NCBI GenBank assembly: GCA_948847595.1
Contig: CAQOGY010000003.1
Span: 62,001 to 126,000, forward strand
From: an uncultured Bacteroides sp.
Lineage (GTDB): Bacteria; Bacteroidota; Bacteroidia; Bacteroidales; Bacteroidaceae
Length of the DNA stretch: 64,000 nt
Direction: 5' to 3'
The notes under the pieces are model-generated. The model had not been told where the DNA came from. It ran no database searches and worked only from the letters and a program-made list of their open reading frames with translations. The position numbers were made by a program, and so were the translations under genes. Shown here piece by piece: positions 23,695-33,376 of the stretch (its first letter is position 1; every line of letters begins with the position of its first letter).

Positions 23695-26600
23695 TTAGAA
23701 ATTAAGATTTAAATTGAATGTGATTGATTTGGCTACAGGAGTAGCGTATAGATTACTCATTGATTCCGGATCCATATAGTTCTTGTAGCTGGAGCCGAAT
23801 ACGAATAAGTTGCGGCCCTCTATACCAATTGTAGCTCCTCCAATACTGAGTTTATGTAACCACTCTGAGGGTATACGATAAGCAAGACGCAGATTTTGGA
23901 GACGTACATAACTTAATTTTTTTACCCAAATATCTAATGAACGATAAACATCTTTTCGGTCACCAAAGAAACTGTAATCGGCTATATTATGATTACGGTT
24001 CGCTAATGCTGGGAATTTCCCATCAGTATTTTCTGGAGTCCATCTGTCTAAAATGTCACGATTGGTGTTACGCCCCGGGTCAAATGATGTTAAATCGTAA
24101 GAAGGAGTGGTGCGTACATGTGCTCCTAAATTATAGGAGAAATTTACATTCAGCTCCCAATTACGATAATTGAATGTATTCATAAATCCTCCGGTATAAG
24201 GAGCATCGGAGGAACCTATGTAACTATAGAATTCTCTTTCTTCAGCTGGTTTTACAGTTGATGAATAAAATCCCATTCCGCTTTCGTCTGTCAGCTTATA
24301 TAGCGTCTCTATATTCACGGCTTGCCCATCTTTTGTTTCAATAAGTATTTGTCCGTTTTTAGGATCCACCCCTTTGGTCTTTAACGCAAAGATGGCACCT
24401 ACCGGGTAGCCTTGTAAGCCTGGCATTGTTTGATTTTCAGGTGTCATAACTTTCAATACTTTGTTTTGATTATAAGCAAAGTTGAATGTTGTGTACCATG
24501 AGAAGTTTTTGGTAGTGATATTGCGTGTCTGCAAGTTTATTTCTATACCTTTATTTTCCATGCTGGCCCAGTTGATGCTTTGGCTTGTAAAACCGTTTTC
24601 CAGCGGTAGCATTTTTGTCCCGATGAGATCTGTTCCTTTGCGGTAATAGTAGTCTACTGCAAGATTAATGGCCTGATTGAATACGGAAAAATCTAATCCG
24701 ATATTGTAAGAGGCTGTTTTTTCCCAACGCAGTTTATCGTTAGGGGCGCTACTAATCGTGATGTTTTCTTCACCGGGATTTCCAGGCAAGATATTCGCAT
24801 TGCCATATGTGCCAACTAGAAATGGAGATGTGTTCTTGTCAATATTTCCTTGTAAACCATACGAGAAACGAAGGGCAAGATTATCCAGCCATTTAGGTTG
24901 GTTTAGAAATGATTCATTGGAAATACGCCATAAACCACTTATTGAATATATGGGTAAATAGCGGTATTTTTTATCTACTCCGAAAAGATCGGAACCGTCC
25001 AAACGTACGCTACCACCTAGTGTGTAACGATCCATTAATGTGTATGAGCCGTTTGCATAAAAAGAGGCAAAGGCATTTTCCTGATATGTTTTGGTATGTA
25101 GGGGATACTTTTTTGCTTCTGTTTCATCTGGGAAAATTAATGGTTTGGTAGTCAATGTCTTTGGATCGTATCCATATCCTGCAGTAAATTGAGTTTCGTA
25201 CCAGTTCTTACGGATTTCCGATCCTCCCATGAATTGGACAGAATGAATATCATTGAAGGTGTTTTTATATTCACCTTGCAATTTCCATGTAATTTGTGAA
25301 CTTGTACTGTTATCAACTCTATGCATTCCGCCTTCCGGTATAATATATGTCTCACTTGTTTTGATGTAGCTATCTTCGCGAATATTACGCAGGTTAAATG
25401 TATTTTGCCCAATATATTGCTCTTGAGAAGATTGATCCCATTGTATACCGATTTGAGTTGTTACTTTCCATTGGTCATTGAATCTTAATTCGGCATCAAA
25501 GATAGAGTTGATTGCAGTTGTAATCTTTTCGTTTTTGGTGTTATCCCGTTCTTCAAAGATATTGAATCCGCGTTTGGGGTCAGGAGTATTATCACTTGTA
25601 CCTTTAATGTCATAATCATATTGATAATTATTATTTGAATCATATGGTTCAAAATATGGATTTGCGGTACGTGAATAGTATACAGGGTTAGAATAGCCAT
25701 ATTTATCAGTTACAAAGTTCTCGTTTTTGCGTCTGTTGGCAAAGAGTGAAATACCAATCTTTAGTAATTTGTTAAGCTGGTAAGACGTTTTGCTTGTTAG
25801 ATTAAAACGACTCATACTTACTCCTGATACATTGCCATTTTCTTTTGTGTAGCCTAGAGAGTTATAATAGGTTACTTTTTCGCTACCTCCTGAAATACTG
25901 AAATTATATTCCTGCGTGAATGCATCTCTGAATAAAATATCGTTCCAATCGGTATTGATTGTTTTTAGTCGGTTGATTGCAGTTTGTGCTTCCGAGGTCA
26001 GCCCATTCCAACCACTTTCACGATAAACATTTACTAAATTATATTTGTTTAGAATAGAATAAACTCCGCCTTTCTCGGGATAAGTAGGATATGTCTCGCC
26101 AAAGAAGTCGTATGTTTCTTTCATTAATTGTAACTCTAAATCTACTTTTTCTTCTGAATTTAACAAATTCAAACGGGAGGTATCCAAATTAGGAGTATAG
26201 GTTAATTTAGTGTTGAAGTTAATAATTGGCTTGCCTGTTCTTCCGCGCTTGGTAGTAACTACAATAACACCGTTAGCTGCACGTGCGCCATATATAGCAG
26301 TAGCTGCAGCATCTTTCAAAATAGTGATGCTTTCTATGTCATTCGGACTTAATCCGGCAATTGACGATTGTTGCATATTAGTGATATCGTTGTCCGTTGC
26401 ATCGTCTAGTTTGGGGATATCTGTTCCTTCCAAAGGCATTCCATCCAATACCCATAACGGATCTTGTGTTCCATTTAGAGAAGCTGTACCACGGATGCGA
26501 ATACGTGCCGGAGCTCCCGGAGCTCCGGAAGTTGTCGTGACAGCCACACCTGCAATTTGTCCTGTCAATGCCTGGTCGATACTTTTGGTAGCACCTACCA

Positions 26601-27030
26601 TCGCATCCGATAATTCAACTTTTGAGATGGCAGCAGTCAGTTTTCTACGTTCCAATGTCTGATAACCCGTTACTACCACATCTGCTAAAGCATGAGCCGA
26701 GGGTTGAAGTACGATGCGATAACTTCTCTTATCTCCTTGCAATACAATAGCCTGTTCTTCAAAGCCAATATAACTGCAATGGATACGCGTTACTTTTTCC
26801 GGAACGGAAATAGAGAATTTACCATCCATGTCAGTGATAGTACCCAAAGAAGTTTGTGATGCTCCGGCTTTTTTCAAATCGTCCGCATGGACATAAACGG
26901 AAGCACCGATCAGAGGTTCATTATCTTCACCGGAAATAACAACTCCGGTAATAGTACGGTTAGCAGCACTGGCGAAAGCCAGTGCGTTCACAAATAAGCA
27001 TATAATAATGCACAAAAATTTGATTCTCAT
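23695..27030 (-). CDS. SusC/RagA-family TonB-dependent outer-membrane transporter
   Basis: The 1111-aa protein has a signal peptide (about 1-22), a carboxypeptidase-D-like domain (TITGVVISGEDNEPLIGASV, about 26-110), a TonB plug with DVVVTGYQTLERRKLTAAIS, GTASLNGTQDPLWVLDGMPL and ATAIYGARAANGVIVVTTKR, then a long 22-strand-type barrel to the terminal SITFNLNLNF. There is no N-terminal STN domain, so it is not set up for trans-envelope signalling to an anti-sigma factor. It forms the importer pair with the SusD protein and lies between the metalloprotease and susD. Confidence 0.95.
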   Translation of the reverse strand: MRIKFLCIIICLFVNALAFASAANRTITGVVISGEDNEPLIGASVYVHADDLKKAGASQTSLGTITDMDGKFSISVPEKVTRIHCSYIGFEEQAIVLQGDKRSYRIVLQPSAHALADVVVTGYQTLERRKLTAAISKVELSDAMVGATKSIDQALTGQIAGVAVTTTSGAPGAPARIRIRGTASLNGTQDPLWVLDGMPLEGTDIPKLDDATDNDITNMQQSSIAGLSPNDIESITILKDAAATAIYGARAANGVIVVTTKRGRTGKPIINFNTKLTYTPNLDTSRLNLLNSEEKVDLELQLMKETYDFFGETYPTYPEKGGVYSILNKYNLVNVYRESGWNGLTSEAQTAINRLKTINTDWNDILFRDAFTQEYNFSISGGSEKVTYYNSLGYTKENGNVSGVSMSRFNLTSKTSYQLNKLLKIGISLFANRRKNENFVTDKYGYSNPVYYSRTANPYFEPYDSNNNYQYDYDIKGTSDNTPDPKRGFNIFEERDNTKNEKITTAINSIFDAELRFNDQWKVTTQIGIQWDQSSQEQYIGQNTFNLRNIREDSYIKTSETYIIPEGGMHRVDNSTSSQITWKLQGEYKNTFNDIHSVQFMGGSEIRKNWYETQFTAGYGYDPKTLTTKPLIFPDETEAKKYPLHTKTYQENAFASFYANGSYTLMDRYTLGGSVRLDGSDLFGVDKKYRYLPIYSISGLWRISNESFLNQPKWLDNLALRFSYGLQGNIDKNTSPFLVGTYGNANILPGNPGEENITISSAPNDKLRWEKTASYNIGLDFSVFNQAINLAVDYYYRKGTDLIGTKMLPLENGFTSQSINWASMENKGIEINLQTRNITTKNFSWYTTFNFAYNQNKVLKVMTPENQTMPGLQGYPVGAIFALKTKGVDPKNGQILIETKDGQAVNIETLYKLTDESGMGFYSSTVKPAEEREFYSYIGSSDAPYTGGFMNTFNYRNWELNVNFSYNLGAHVRTTPSYDLTSFDPGRNTNRDILDRWTPENTDGKFPALANRNHNIADYSFFGDRKDVYRSLDIWVKKLSYVRLQNLRLAYRIPSEWLHKLSIGGATIGIEGRNLFVFGSSYKNYMDPESMSNLYATPVAKSITFNLNLNF

Positions 27031-27063
27031 TAATTGTAAGATAGTTTAATTAATAGGTTTGTT

Positions 27064-29697
27064 TTACTTGATTCCCAAAGCGGTATTAATACGTAAAATC
27101 ATATCTTCATAATGGTAGCGTGTAGCGGTGTCGGAAGTCCCAAGACGATTCTGCAATAACTTCTTGATGCGTAATAACTCACCGCGTTTCACAGAAATGG
27201 CATCTGAAATACGGTTGAGCTGGCTGCCGTAGAAGTTGAGCACACGCGGAGCACCCATCCGGTCTTCCTGACGAAGCGTACGTTGTTCGGCTGCATAGCA
27301 GCTACAGAAAGGAGTGGCATGGTCAAGCAAGAAATGCTCGTTTGCAATTTTCTTGTTGATTTTCACGGCTTCCGGTTCTGCGGCAGCGGTGAGTAAAGCA
27401 TCCAGGAAGTTCTTCTGCAAAGAGCGTTCCATCACGTTGGGGATGCCACCACGTTCGGTAATACCGAAGATGTTCTTGTGGAGTCCGTCCATCAGTTCCA
27501 CTACTGTAAAGGCCTTCTTTCCGTTGACAGATTCATTCTCTATCATACGCATCAGGCGGGTGTTGCCAAGCAAATCCCAAAGGATGTAAGCCTGGGCATT
27601 CTTGAGTATTTGAGTAGGAGCGTTCTCCTGTTGACCGATTGGAGTGTTACGGAGCAGGTAAGTGTATTCTCCCACTTCTGTGTCGAACAGCCATTTGGGA
27701 TAAGTCAATACTTCATCCAGCAAGAATTTCAGCGAAGCTTGTTGCTTCTCTTTTTCTACGAATGTGTAAGTCTTGACGCCATCTCCCACAGTCGTATTTT
27801 CGATGTAGATACCACCGATGTTGGCAAGTACATGATATAGATAGTTATTCCACTGGTTGATAACAGCGTAATAGAGACGGGATGCTTCTTCGTAAGTCTG
27901 TCCCTTTTCTCCGGTTGTAGTCCATTGGAGAATTTGCGGAACGATACGTTTTAGGTTTTCGATACCGAGTAAAGAAGAACGAACCGGATCGTCACCTAAA
28001 TCCTCATTTTGAGCACGCGGGTCTACGGCGTCGCGTACATCCTGTGCTTCGCTATATTTATAAAGACGGTCTGTATGTTTACTCAAGAAATCGAATAAGA
28101 GTTCTTTTTCTTCTTCGGGAGTACTCTTTCCATACCAGCGATAACCATATTCAATAGCGAACATATCATAAGGGCCGATATGTGGAGAAAGCACTTTCAC
28201 ACCATCTCCCGGTTGGGCGATATAATTGAAACGCGCGTAATCCATAATAGACGAAGCAGTAGAATTCATTTTGCTTGTAAAGGCTTCAGAACGTAATGAA
28301 TCTGTCGGGAAAGCCCATGACCCCATCATATTATGACGCAATCCTAAAGAGTGCCCCACTTCGTGGCAGGCTACGAAACGAATAGCATCACCCATCAGAG
28401 CATCCGGCAACTGCACGCTGCGGGCTTCCGGACAAACGGTTCCGGTCTGCACTGTAATCCATTCGCGCACCATGGACAGTACATTGTGCCACCACATAAT
28501 ATCCGCTTCCAGTATTTCGCCCGAACGAGGGTCTAATAAGGAAGGCCCCATAGCATTCTTCTTTTCTGAAGCAGCATAAGTTAGCACGGAGTAATTAACG
28601 TCATCCATGTCTACATGCATGCTGTCAGTGATCTCTTTAGCGATAATTGCATTCTTGAAACCGGCTTTTTCAAAAGCGATTTGCCAGTCCTCGATTCCTT
28701 TCTTGATGTACGAACGCCACTGATAAGGAGTCGAATTATCAATGTAGAAAACGATAGGTTTGGCAGGTTCCACAATCTGACCTTTCAGGTAAGCTTCCCG
28801 ATCTTCCGGTTTTGGCTCCATGCGCCAACGTGTGATATACTGCGTTTTATCCGTTCTTTGCTGTGCATCGCTGAAAGTCAATAGCGGATTGGTGAAGTAT
28901 CCGACTTTCTGATTGTCGAAACGTCCCGTCATGGGTGTTTCGGGCAGTAGAAGGATAGAGGAGCTGACTTCCACCGTCACGTATACAGTTGTAGTTCCTT
29001 CTGTCACTCTGGTAGTCAGTTCGGAAGTTGCCACGACGTTGTTTGAGAAAGATTTGATAGACAAGATACGTGACAAGTTCTTGATAGCCGAAGTACCGAG
29101 GTTGATATTGGTAAATACGTTGTTGATACTGGTTTCCGTACCATCATAAATATCATTCACCTTGATTACCAATGCGGTAGAATCCGCGTTGACCGCTTCG
29201 ATTTTGAATGCGGCAATCAGTGGAGAGATGAAGTTATCCTTTACCGAGCGGAAGATAGCATCATTTTGGGGAGCCAGCGGCAATGGACGTTGTTGGCGGA
29301 ACATCAGTTTGCCGCTTGCCTTGTCCCATTCCATGCAAACCATCTGATTTTCATAATTTACTCCACGGTTTACACCTGCATCATTCAGTTCGGCAGGAAC
29401 TCTTTGCAGCTTATTGACAACTAATAAGTCACGTCCTAAAAGTGATGTGGGAACTTCAAAATAATAATCGTTCTTCTTTTGATGTACAGCGAACATTCCT
29501 TTCGTTGTTTTGCTGTCTTCCACTAATTTTTCGTAGTCGCTTTTACTCTTCTCCTCTTTTTCTTCTGGTTTCTTCTTTTTCTTTTTAAACCAACTCAGAT
29601 TTTCTGTAGCGGGGGTAGTTGCAAATGCCGGGCACGCTTCACTACCCAGCAGTATACATGCAATGACCGCTGCCATTACTTTTACATACATTCTCAT
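27064..29697 (-). CDS. Exported zinc-dependent metalloprotease (DUF5117/DUF5118 type)
   Basis: The 877-aa protein has an N-terminal signal, a strongly basic/acidic linker (KKKKKKPEEKEEKSK), a DUF5118/DUF5117-like N-terminal half (about 55-310) and a catalytic domain with H445-E446-x-x-H449-x-x-G452-x-x-H455 (HEVGHSLGLRH) and a downstream SIMDYARF Met-turn, which is metzincin-like. It is the first gene of an operon with SusC and SusD (gap 33 bp). A cysteine near residue 22 is not in a good lipobox. It probably makes peptides that the SusCD pair imports. Confidence 0.9.
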   Translation of the reverse strand: MRMYVKVMAAVIACILLGSEACPAFATTPATENLSWFKKKKKKPEEKEEKSKSDYEKLVEDSKTTKGMFAVHQKKNDYYFEVPTSLLGRDLLVVNKLQRVPAELNDAGVNRGVNYENQMVCMEWDKASGKLMFRQQRPLPLAPQNDAIFRSVKDNFISPLIAAFKIEAVNADSTALVIKVNDIYDGTETSINNVFTNINLGTSAIKNLSRILSIKSFSNNVVATSELTTRVTEGTTTVYVTVEVSSSILLLPETPMTGRFDNQKVGYFTNPLLTFSDAQQRTDKTQYITRWRMEPKPEDREAYLKGQIVEPAKPIVFYIDNSTPYQWRSYIKKGIEDWQIAFEKAGFKNAIIAKEITDSMHVDMDDVNYSVLTYAASEKKNAMGPSLLDPRSGEILEADIMWWHNVLSMVREWITVQTGTVCPEARSVQLPDALMGDAIRFVACHEVGHSLGLRHNMMGSWAFPTDSLRSEAFTSKMNSTASSIMDYARFNYIAQPGDGVKVLSPHIGPYDMFAIEYGYRWYGKSTPEEEKELLFDFLSKHTDRLYKYSEAQDVRDAVDPRAQNEDLGDDPVRSSLLGIENLKRIVPQILQWTTTGEKGQTYEEASRLYYAVINQWNNYLYHVLANIGGIYIENTTVGDGVKTYTFVEKEKQQASLKFLLDEVLTYPKWLFDTEVGEYTYLLRNTPIGQQENAPTQILKNAQAYILWDLLGNTRLMRMIENESVNGKKAFTVVELMDGLHKNIFGITERGGIPNVMERSLQKNFLDALLTAAAEPEAVKINKKIANEHFLLDHATPFCSCYAAEQRTLRQEDRMGAPRVLNFYGSQLNRISDAISVKRGELLRIKKLLQNRLGTSDTATRYHYEDMILRINTALGIK

Positions 29698-29734
29698 TGA
29701 GTTCTTTATATTTAATTATAATTAAAAACGGATG

Positions 29735-29742
29735 CAAAAGTA
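29735..29742 (-). promoter_or_regulatory. -7 element for the metalloprotease-SusCD operon
   Basis: On the minus strand TACTTTTG fits TAnnTTTG, 38 bp upstream of the ATG at 29697. The -33 element is weak, as expected for a regulated promoter. Confidence 0.5.
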
Positions 29743-29861
29743 CTAATATAAATAACATAATGGGTACAGGTTTGCAATGAATATAATAATAAAAAGAATT
29801 ATTAACTAGTATCTCCGGCTATCATTCCGCCCGGATATTTCGTAATTTAGTTGGAATAGTG

Positions 29862-29869
29862 TACATTTG
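29862..29869 (+). promoter_or_regulatory. -7 element for the M23 peptidase gene
   Basis: TACATTTG fits TAnnTTTG and lies 15-24 bp before the candidate starts at 29884 and 29893. A TTTCG near 29837 is a rough -33 element. Confidence 0.55.
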
Positions 29870-29883
29870 CGGGGAGTAAAAAA

Positions 29884-31548
29884 GTGAATGGAATGATAAA
29901 ACAATATATCACTGCTTTGATGCTGGCTTGTTGTGTCGGAGTTTGTGGACAAGAAAAGAAGCAAGCGTCCTTTGTGCCCCCTTTTGACTTTCCTCTTACA
30001 TTGAGCGGAAACTTCGGAGAAATCCGCTCTAACCACTTTCATGGCGGGCTGGATTTTAAAACCGGCGGAGTAACAGGCAAACCTGTACGCGCCCTTGCCG
30101 ACGGGTATATTTCACGTATCCGTGTCACCAATGGTTCGGGATATGTACTCGATGTTTGCTATCACAATGGCTATTCTACCATCAACCGCCATTTGAGCGG
30201 TTTTACTTCTCCCATTGCCGAAAGGGTGGAGAAACTTCAATACGAGAATGAAAACTGGGAAGTGGAAATAATTCCCGAGCCGGATGAATATCCGGTGAAA
30301 AGCGGTCAGCAGATAGCATGGAGCGGGAATACGGGATATTCATTCGGCCCGCATCTTCATTTGGATGTGTTCGAAACAGAATCGGGAGATTATATCGACC
30401 CGATGCCTTTCTTCAAATCGAAGATAAAAGATACGCGTGCCCCGAAAGCCGATGGCATTCTATTTTTCCCGCAGCCGGGCAAAGGTGTGGTGGATGGAAA
30501 ACAGCAGACTAAAACAATACTTCCGAACGCGGAACGTCCGGTGGAAGCGTGGGGAGTGATAGGCACGGGCATCAAGGCATATGATTACATGGATGGAGTC
30601 AGCAATCATTATGGAGTATATTCGGTTGTCCTCACCGTAGACGGAAATGAAGTATTCCGCAGCACGGTAGATCGTTTTTCTCAGGAAGAAAACCGGATGA
30701 TAAACTCATGGACGTACGGGCAATATATGAAATCTTTCATTGACCCCGGAAATAACTTACGTCTGTTGAAAGCATCGAATGATAATCGTGGTCTGGTGAC
30801 GATTGATGAAGAACGGGATTATCAGTTCCTGTATACCTTAAAAGATGCTTTCGGAAATACTTCCAAATATAACTTTACCGTGCGTGGACGGAAGCAGCCG
30901 ATTGAACCTTTGAACCATCGGGAGAAATATTTCTTTGCCTGGGATAAGACGAATTATCTGCAAGAACCGGGATTGAGTCTGGTCATTCCGAAAGGAATGT
31001 TATATGACGATGTTCCTCTTAATTATCAGGTGAAAGCCGATAGTGGGGCAGTGGCATTTACTTATCAGATAAATGATAAGTCCATTCCGCTTCATGCAGG
31101 TTGCGAGCTTCGTATTGGTTTGCGTAGAAAGCCGGTAGCCGATACTACAAAATATTATATAGCCCGCGTGACTCCGAAAGGTGGAAAATATAGCGTAGGC
31201 GGAAAGTACGAAGACGGCTACATGAAAGCATCTGTCCGTGAATTGGGAACTTTCACAGTCGCTATTGATACAATACCGCCCGAAATTATCCCTGTCAATA
31301 AGAATCTGTGGGGAAAGAATGGAAAGATTGTCTATCGGTTGAAAGACGAGGGGGCGGGTATTGCTTCTTATCGTGGAACGATTGACGGAAAATATGCGCT
31401 CTTCGGGCGTCCTAATATCGTGAAATCCTATTGGGAATGTAAGCTTGACCCGAAACATGTAAAGAAAGGTGGTAAACATACCGTTGAATTTACAGTAACC
31501 GATCATTGCGGGAATGAAACGGTAGCCCATGAGACTTTTGTCTGGTAA
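29884..31548 (+). CDS. Exported M23 (LytM-type) metallopeptidase
   Basis: The 554-aa protein has a signal peptide ending near CVGVCGQ and an M23 peptidase domain with H53-x-x-x-D57 (HFHGGLD) and H157-x-H159 (GPHLHLD), the zinc ligands that cut peptidoglycan cross-links or act as a LytM scaffold. The long C-terminal half (about 190-554) is beta-rich and lacks known motifs. Length is typical for Bacteroidales M23 proteins. ATG 29893 is an alternative start that would keep the signal. The C69 dipeptidase gene follows 24 bp later, probably in one transcript. Confidence 0.9.
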   Translation: MNGMIKQYITALMLACCVGVCGQEKKQASFVPPFDFPLTLSGNFGEIRSNHFHGGLDFKTGGVTGKPVRALADGYISRIRVTNGSGYVLDVCYHNGYSTINRHLSGFTSPIAERVEKLQYENENWEVEIIPEPDEYPVKSGQQIAWSGNTGYSFGPHLHLDVFETESGDYIDPMPFFKSKIKDTRAPKADGILFFPQPGKGVVDGKQQTKTILPNAERPVEAWGVIGTGIKAYDYMDGVSNHYGVYSVVLTVDGNEVFRSTVDRFSQEENRMINSWTYGQYMKSFIDPGNNLRLLKASNDNRGLVTIDEERDYQFLYTLKDAFGNTSKYNFTVRGRKQPIEPLNHREKYFFAWDKTNYLQEPGLSLVIPKGMLYDDVPLNYQVKADSGAVAFTYQINDKSIPLHAGCELRIGLRRKPVADTTKYYIARVTPKGGKYSVGGKYEDGYMKASVRELGTFTVAIDTIPPEIIPVNKNLWGKNGKIVYRLKDEGAGIASYRGTIDGKYALFGRPNIVKSYWECKLDPKHVKKGGKHTVEFTVTDHCGNETVAHETFVW

Positions 31549-31572
31549 TTATTAAAAGTGAATCATATATTT

Positions 31573-33216
31573 ATGAAGAGAAGAATTTTTCTGTGTGCTG
31601 CCATACTGGTGGCGGCTGTGGCGAACACTTTCGCCTGTACGAATCTGATAGTCGGTAAGAACGCTTCCACCGATGGCTCGACCATCGTTTCCTATTCTGC
31701 CGATTCGTACGGCTTGTTTGGAGAACTGTATCATTATCCGGCAGCTACTTATCCGAAAGGAACCATGCTAAAAGTGTATGAATGGGATACTGGTAAGTAC
31801 TTGGGGGAAATCGAACAGGCACGTCAGACTTACAATGTGACCGGGAATATGAATGAATATCAGGTTACAATTGGTGAAACAACTTTCGGTGGACGTCCCG
31901 AACTGGCGGATTCTACGGGAATTATTGATTACGGTAGTTTGATTTATATCGGTTTGCAACGTTCGCGTACTGCTCGTGAGGCCATTAAAATAATGACTGA
32001 CCTGGTGCAGCAATACGGCTATTACAGCAGTGGGGAATCTTTCACCATCGCCGACCCGAACGAAATATGGATTATGGAAATGATTGGCAAAGGCCCCGGT
32101 ATCCGTGGAGCTGTTTGGGTAGCTGTACGTGTGCCGGACGATTGTATCTCGGCTCATGCCAACCAGTCGCGCATCCATCAGTTTGACATGAACGATAAGG
32201 AGAACTGCATGTATTCTCCCGATGTTGTCTCTTTCGCACGTGAGAGAGGTTACTTCAACGGAGTAAACAAGGATTTTAGTTTTTCGCTTGCTTATGCCCC
32301 CCTTGATTTCGGTGCACGTCGCTTTTGTGAAGCCCGTGTATGGAGCTATTTCAATAAATTCACGGACAATGGAAAAGAGTATCTTCCTTATATCGAAGGA
32401 AAAACAGATACTCCGATGCCTCTTTTCGTAAAACCGAAACATAAGCTGTCTGTACAAGATGTAAAAGATATGATGCGCGACCATTATGAAGGGACTCCGC
32501 TTGACATCTCCAATGATTTCGGAGCAGGCCCTTATAAGATACCGTACCGTCTTTCTCCTTTGAACTTCAAGGTCGACGGACAGGAATATTTCAATGAACG
32601 TCCGATTTCCACTCAACAAAGCGGTTTTGTATTTGTTGCACAGATGCGGGCTAATATGCCCGACCCGATAGGGGGCGTACTTTGGTTTGGTGTGGACGAT
32701 GCGAATATGGCGGTATTTACTCCTGTTTATTGTTGTGCCACTAAAGCGCCGATATGTTATACACGTGTGGACGGAGCCGATTATATTACATTCTCGTGGA
32801 ATTCAGCTTTCTGGATTTTCAACTGGGTGTCTAATATGGTTTATCCGCGTTATGACTTGATGATTGGTGATGTGCGTGAAGCGCAGAAGGAGATGGAAAC
32901 GACCTTTAACAATGCGCAGCAAGGTATTGAGGAGATGGCGGTCAAACTGTTGGAAAAAGATAAAAACGCCGCTATTGATTTTTTGACCAACTATACCAAC
33001 ATGACTGCCCAAAGTACTTTCGATACATGGAAGCAATTAGGGACTTTCCTGATTGTGAAATATAACGACGGAGTAGTGAAACGTGTGAAAGACGGACAGT
33101 TTGAACGTAATTCTATCGGACAACCTGCCGGAGTGCTTCGTCCCGGTTATCCGAAGGAGTTTTTGCAGGAATATGTAAAACAGACCGGAGACAGATATAA
33201 AGTGCCGCAAGAATAG
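31573..33216 (+). CDS. Exported C69-family dipeptidase
   Basis: From ATG 31573 (GTG 31558 is in frame but adds residues before the signal) the 547-aa protein has a signal peptide ending ANTFA and then C22, which becomes the N-terminal nucleophile of the Ntn-hydrolase fold in CTNLIVGKNASTDGSTIV. ESFTIADPNEIWIME and ISAHANQSRIHQF are further C69 signatures. The family cleaves dipeptides in the periplasm. With the adjacent M23 protein and the metalloprotease operon, the region looks specialised in peptide breakdown. Confidence 0.92.
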   Translation: MKRRIFLCAAILVAAVANTFACTNLIVGKNASTDGSTIVSYSADSYGLFGELYHYPAATYPKGTMLKVYEWDTGKYLGEIEQARQTYNVTGNMNEYQVTIGETTFGGRPELADSTGIIDYGSLIYIGLQRSRTAREAIKIMTDLVQQYGYYSSGESFTIADPNEIWIMEMIGKGPGIRGAVWVAVRVPDDCISAHANQSRIHQFDMNDKENCMYSPDVVSFARERGYFNGVNKDFSFSLAYAPLDFGARRFCEARVWSYFNKFTDNGKEYLPYIEGKTDTPMPLFVKPKHKLSVQDVKDMMRDHYEGTPLDISNDFGAGPYKIPYRLSPLNFKVDGQEYFNERPISTQQSGFVFVAQMRANMPDPIGGVLWFGVDDANMAVFTPVYCCATKAPICYTRVDGADYITFSWNSAFWIFNWVSNMVYPRYDLMIGDVREAQKEMETTFNNAQQGIEEMAVKLLEKDKNAAIDFLTNYTNMTAQSTFDTWKQLGTFLIVKYNDGVVKRVKDGQFERNSIGQPAGVLRPGYPKEFLQEYVKQTGDRYKVPQE

Positions 33217-33312
33217 ATATTAAGTATTAGATATCAGGTATTGAGTATGCTGAATTTTAATTCTTAATTCTCAAATTTCAATTAAAAGAATAGGAATTAT
33301 AAACTTATTATT

Positions 33313-33322
33313 TTACATTTGT
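33313..33322 (+). promoter_or_regulatory. -7 element for the phosphohexomutase gene
   Basis: TACATTTG in the T/A-rich stretch near 33313 fits the Bacteroides -7 element, about 55 bp before the ATG at 33377. Confidence 0.5.
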
Positions 33323-33376
33323 GTGCTCAAGACAATGGCAATAAATAATTCATTAACCATATAAATAACAATCGAA

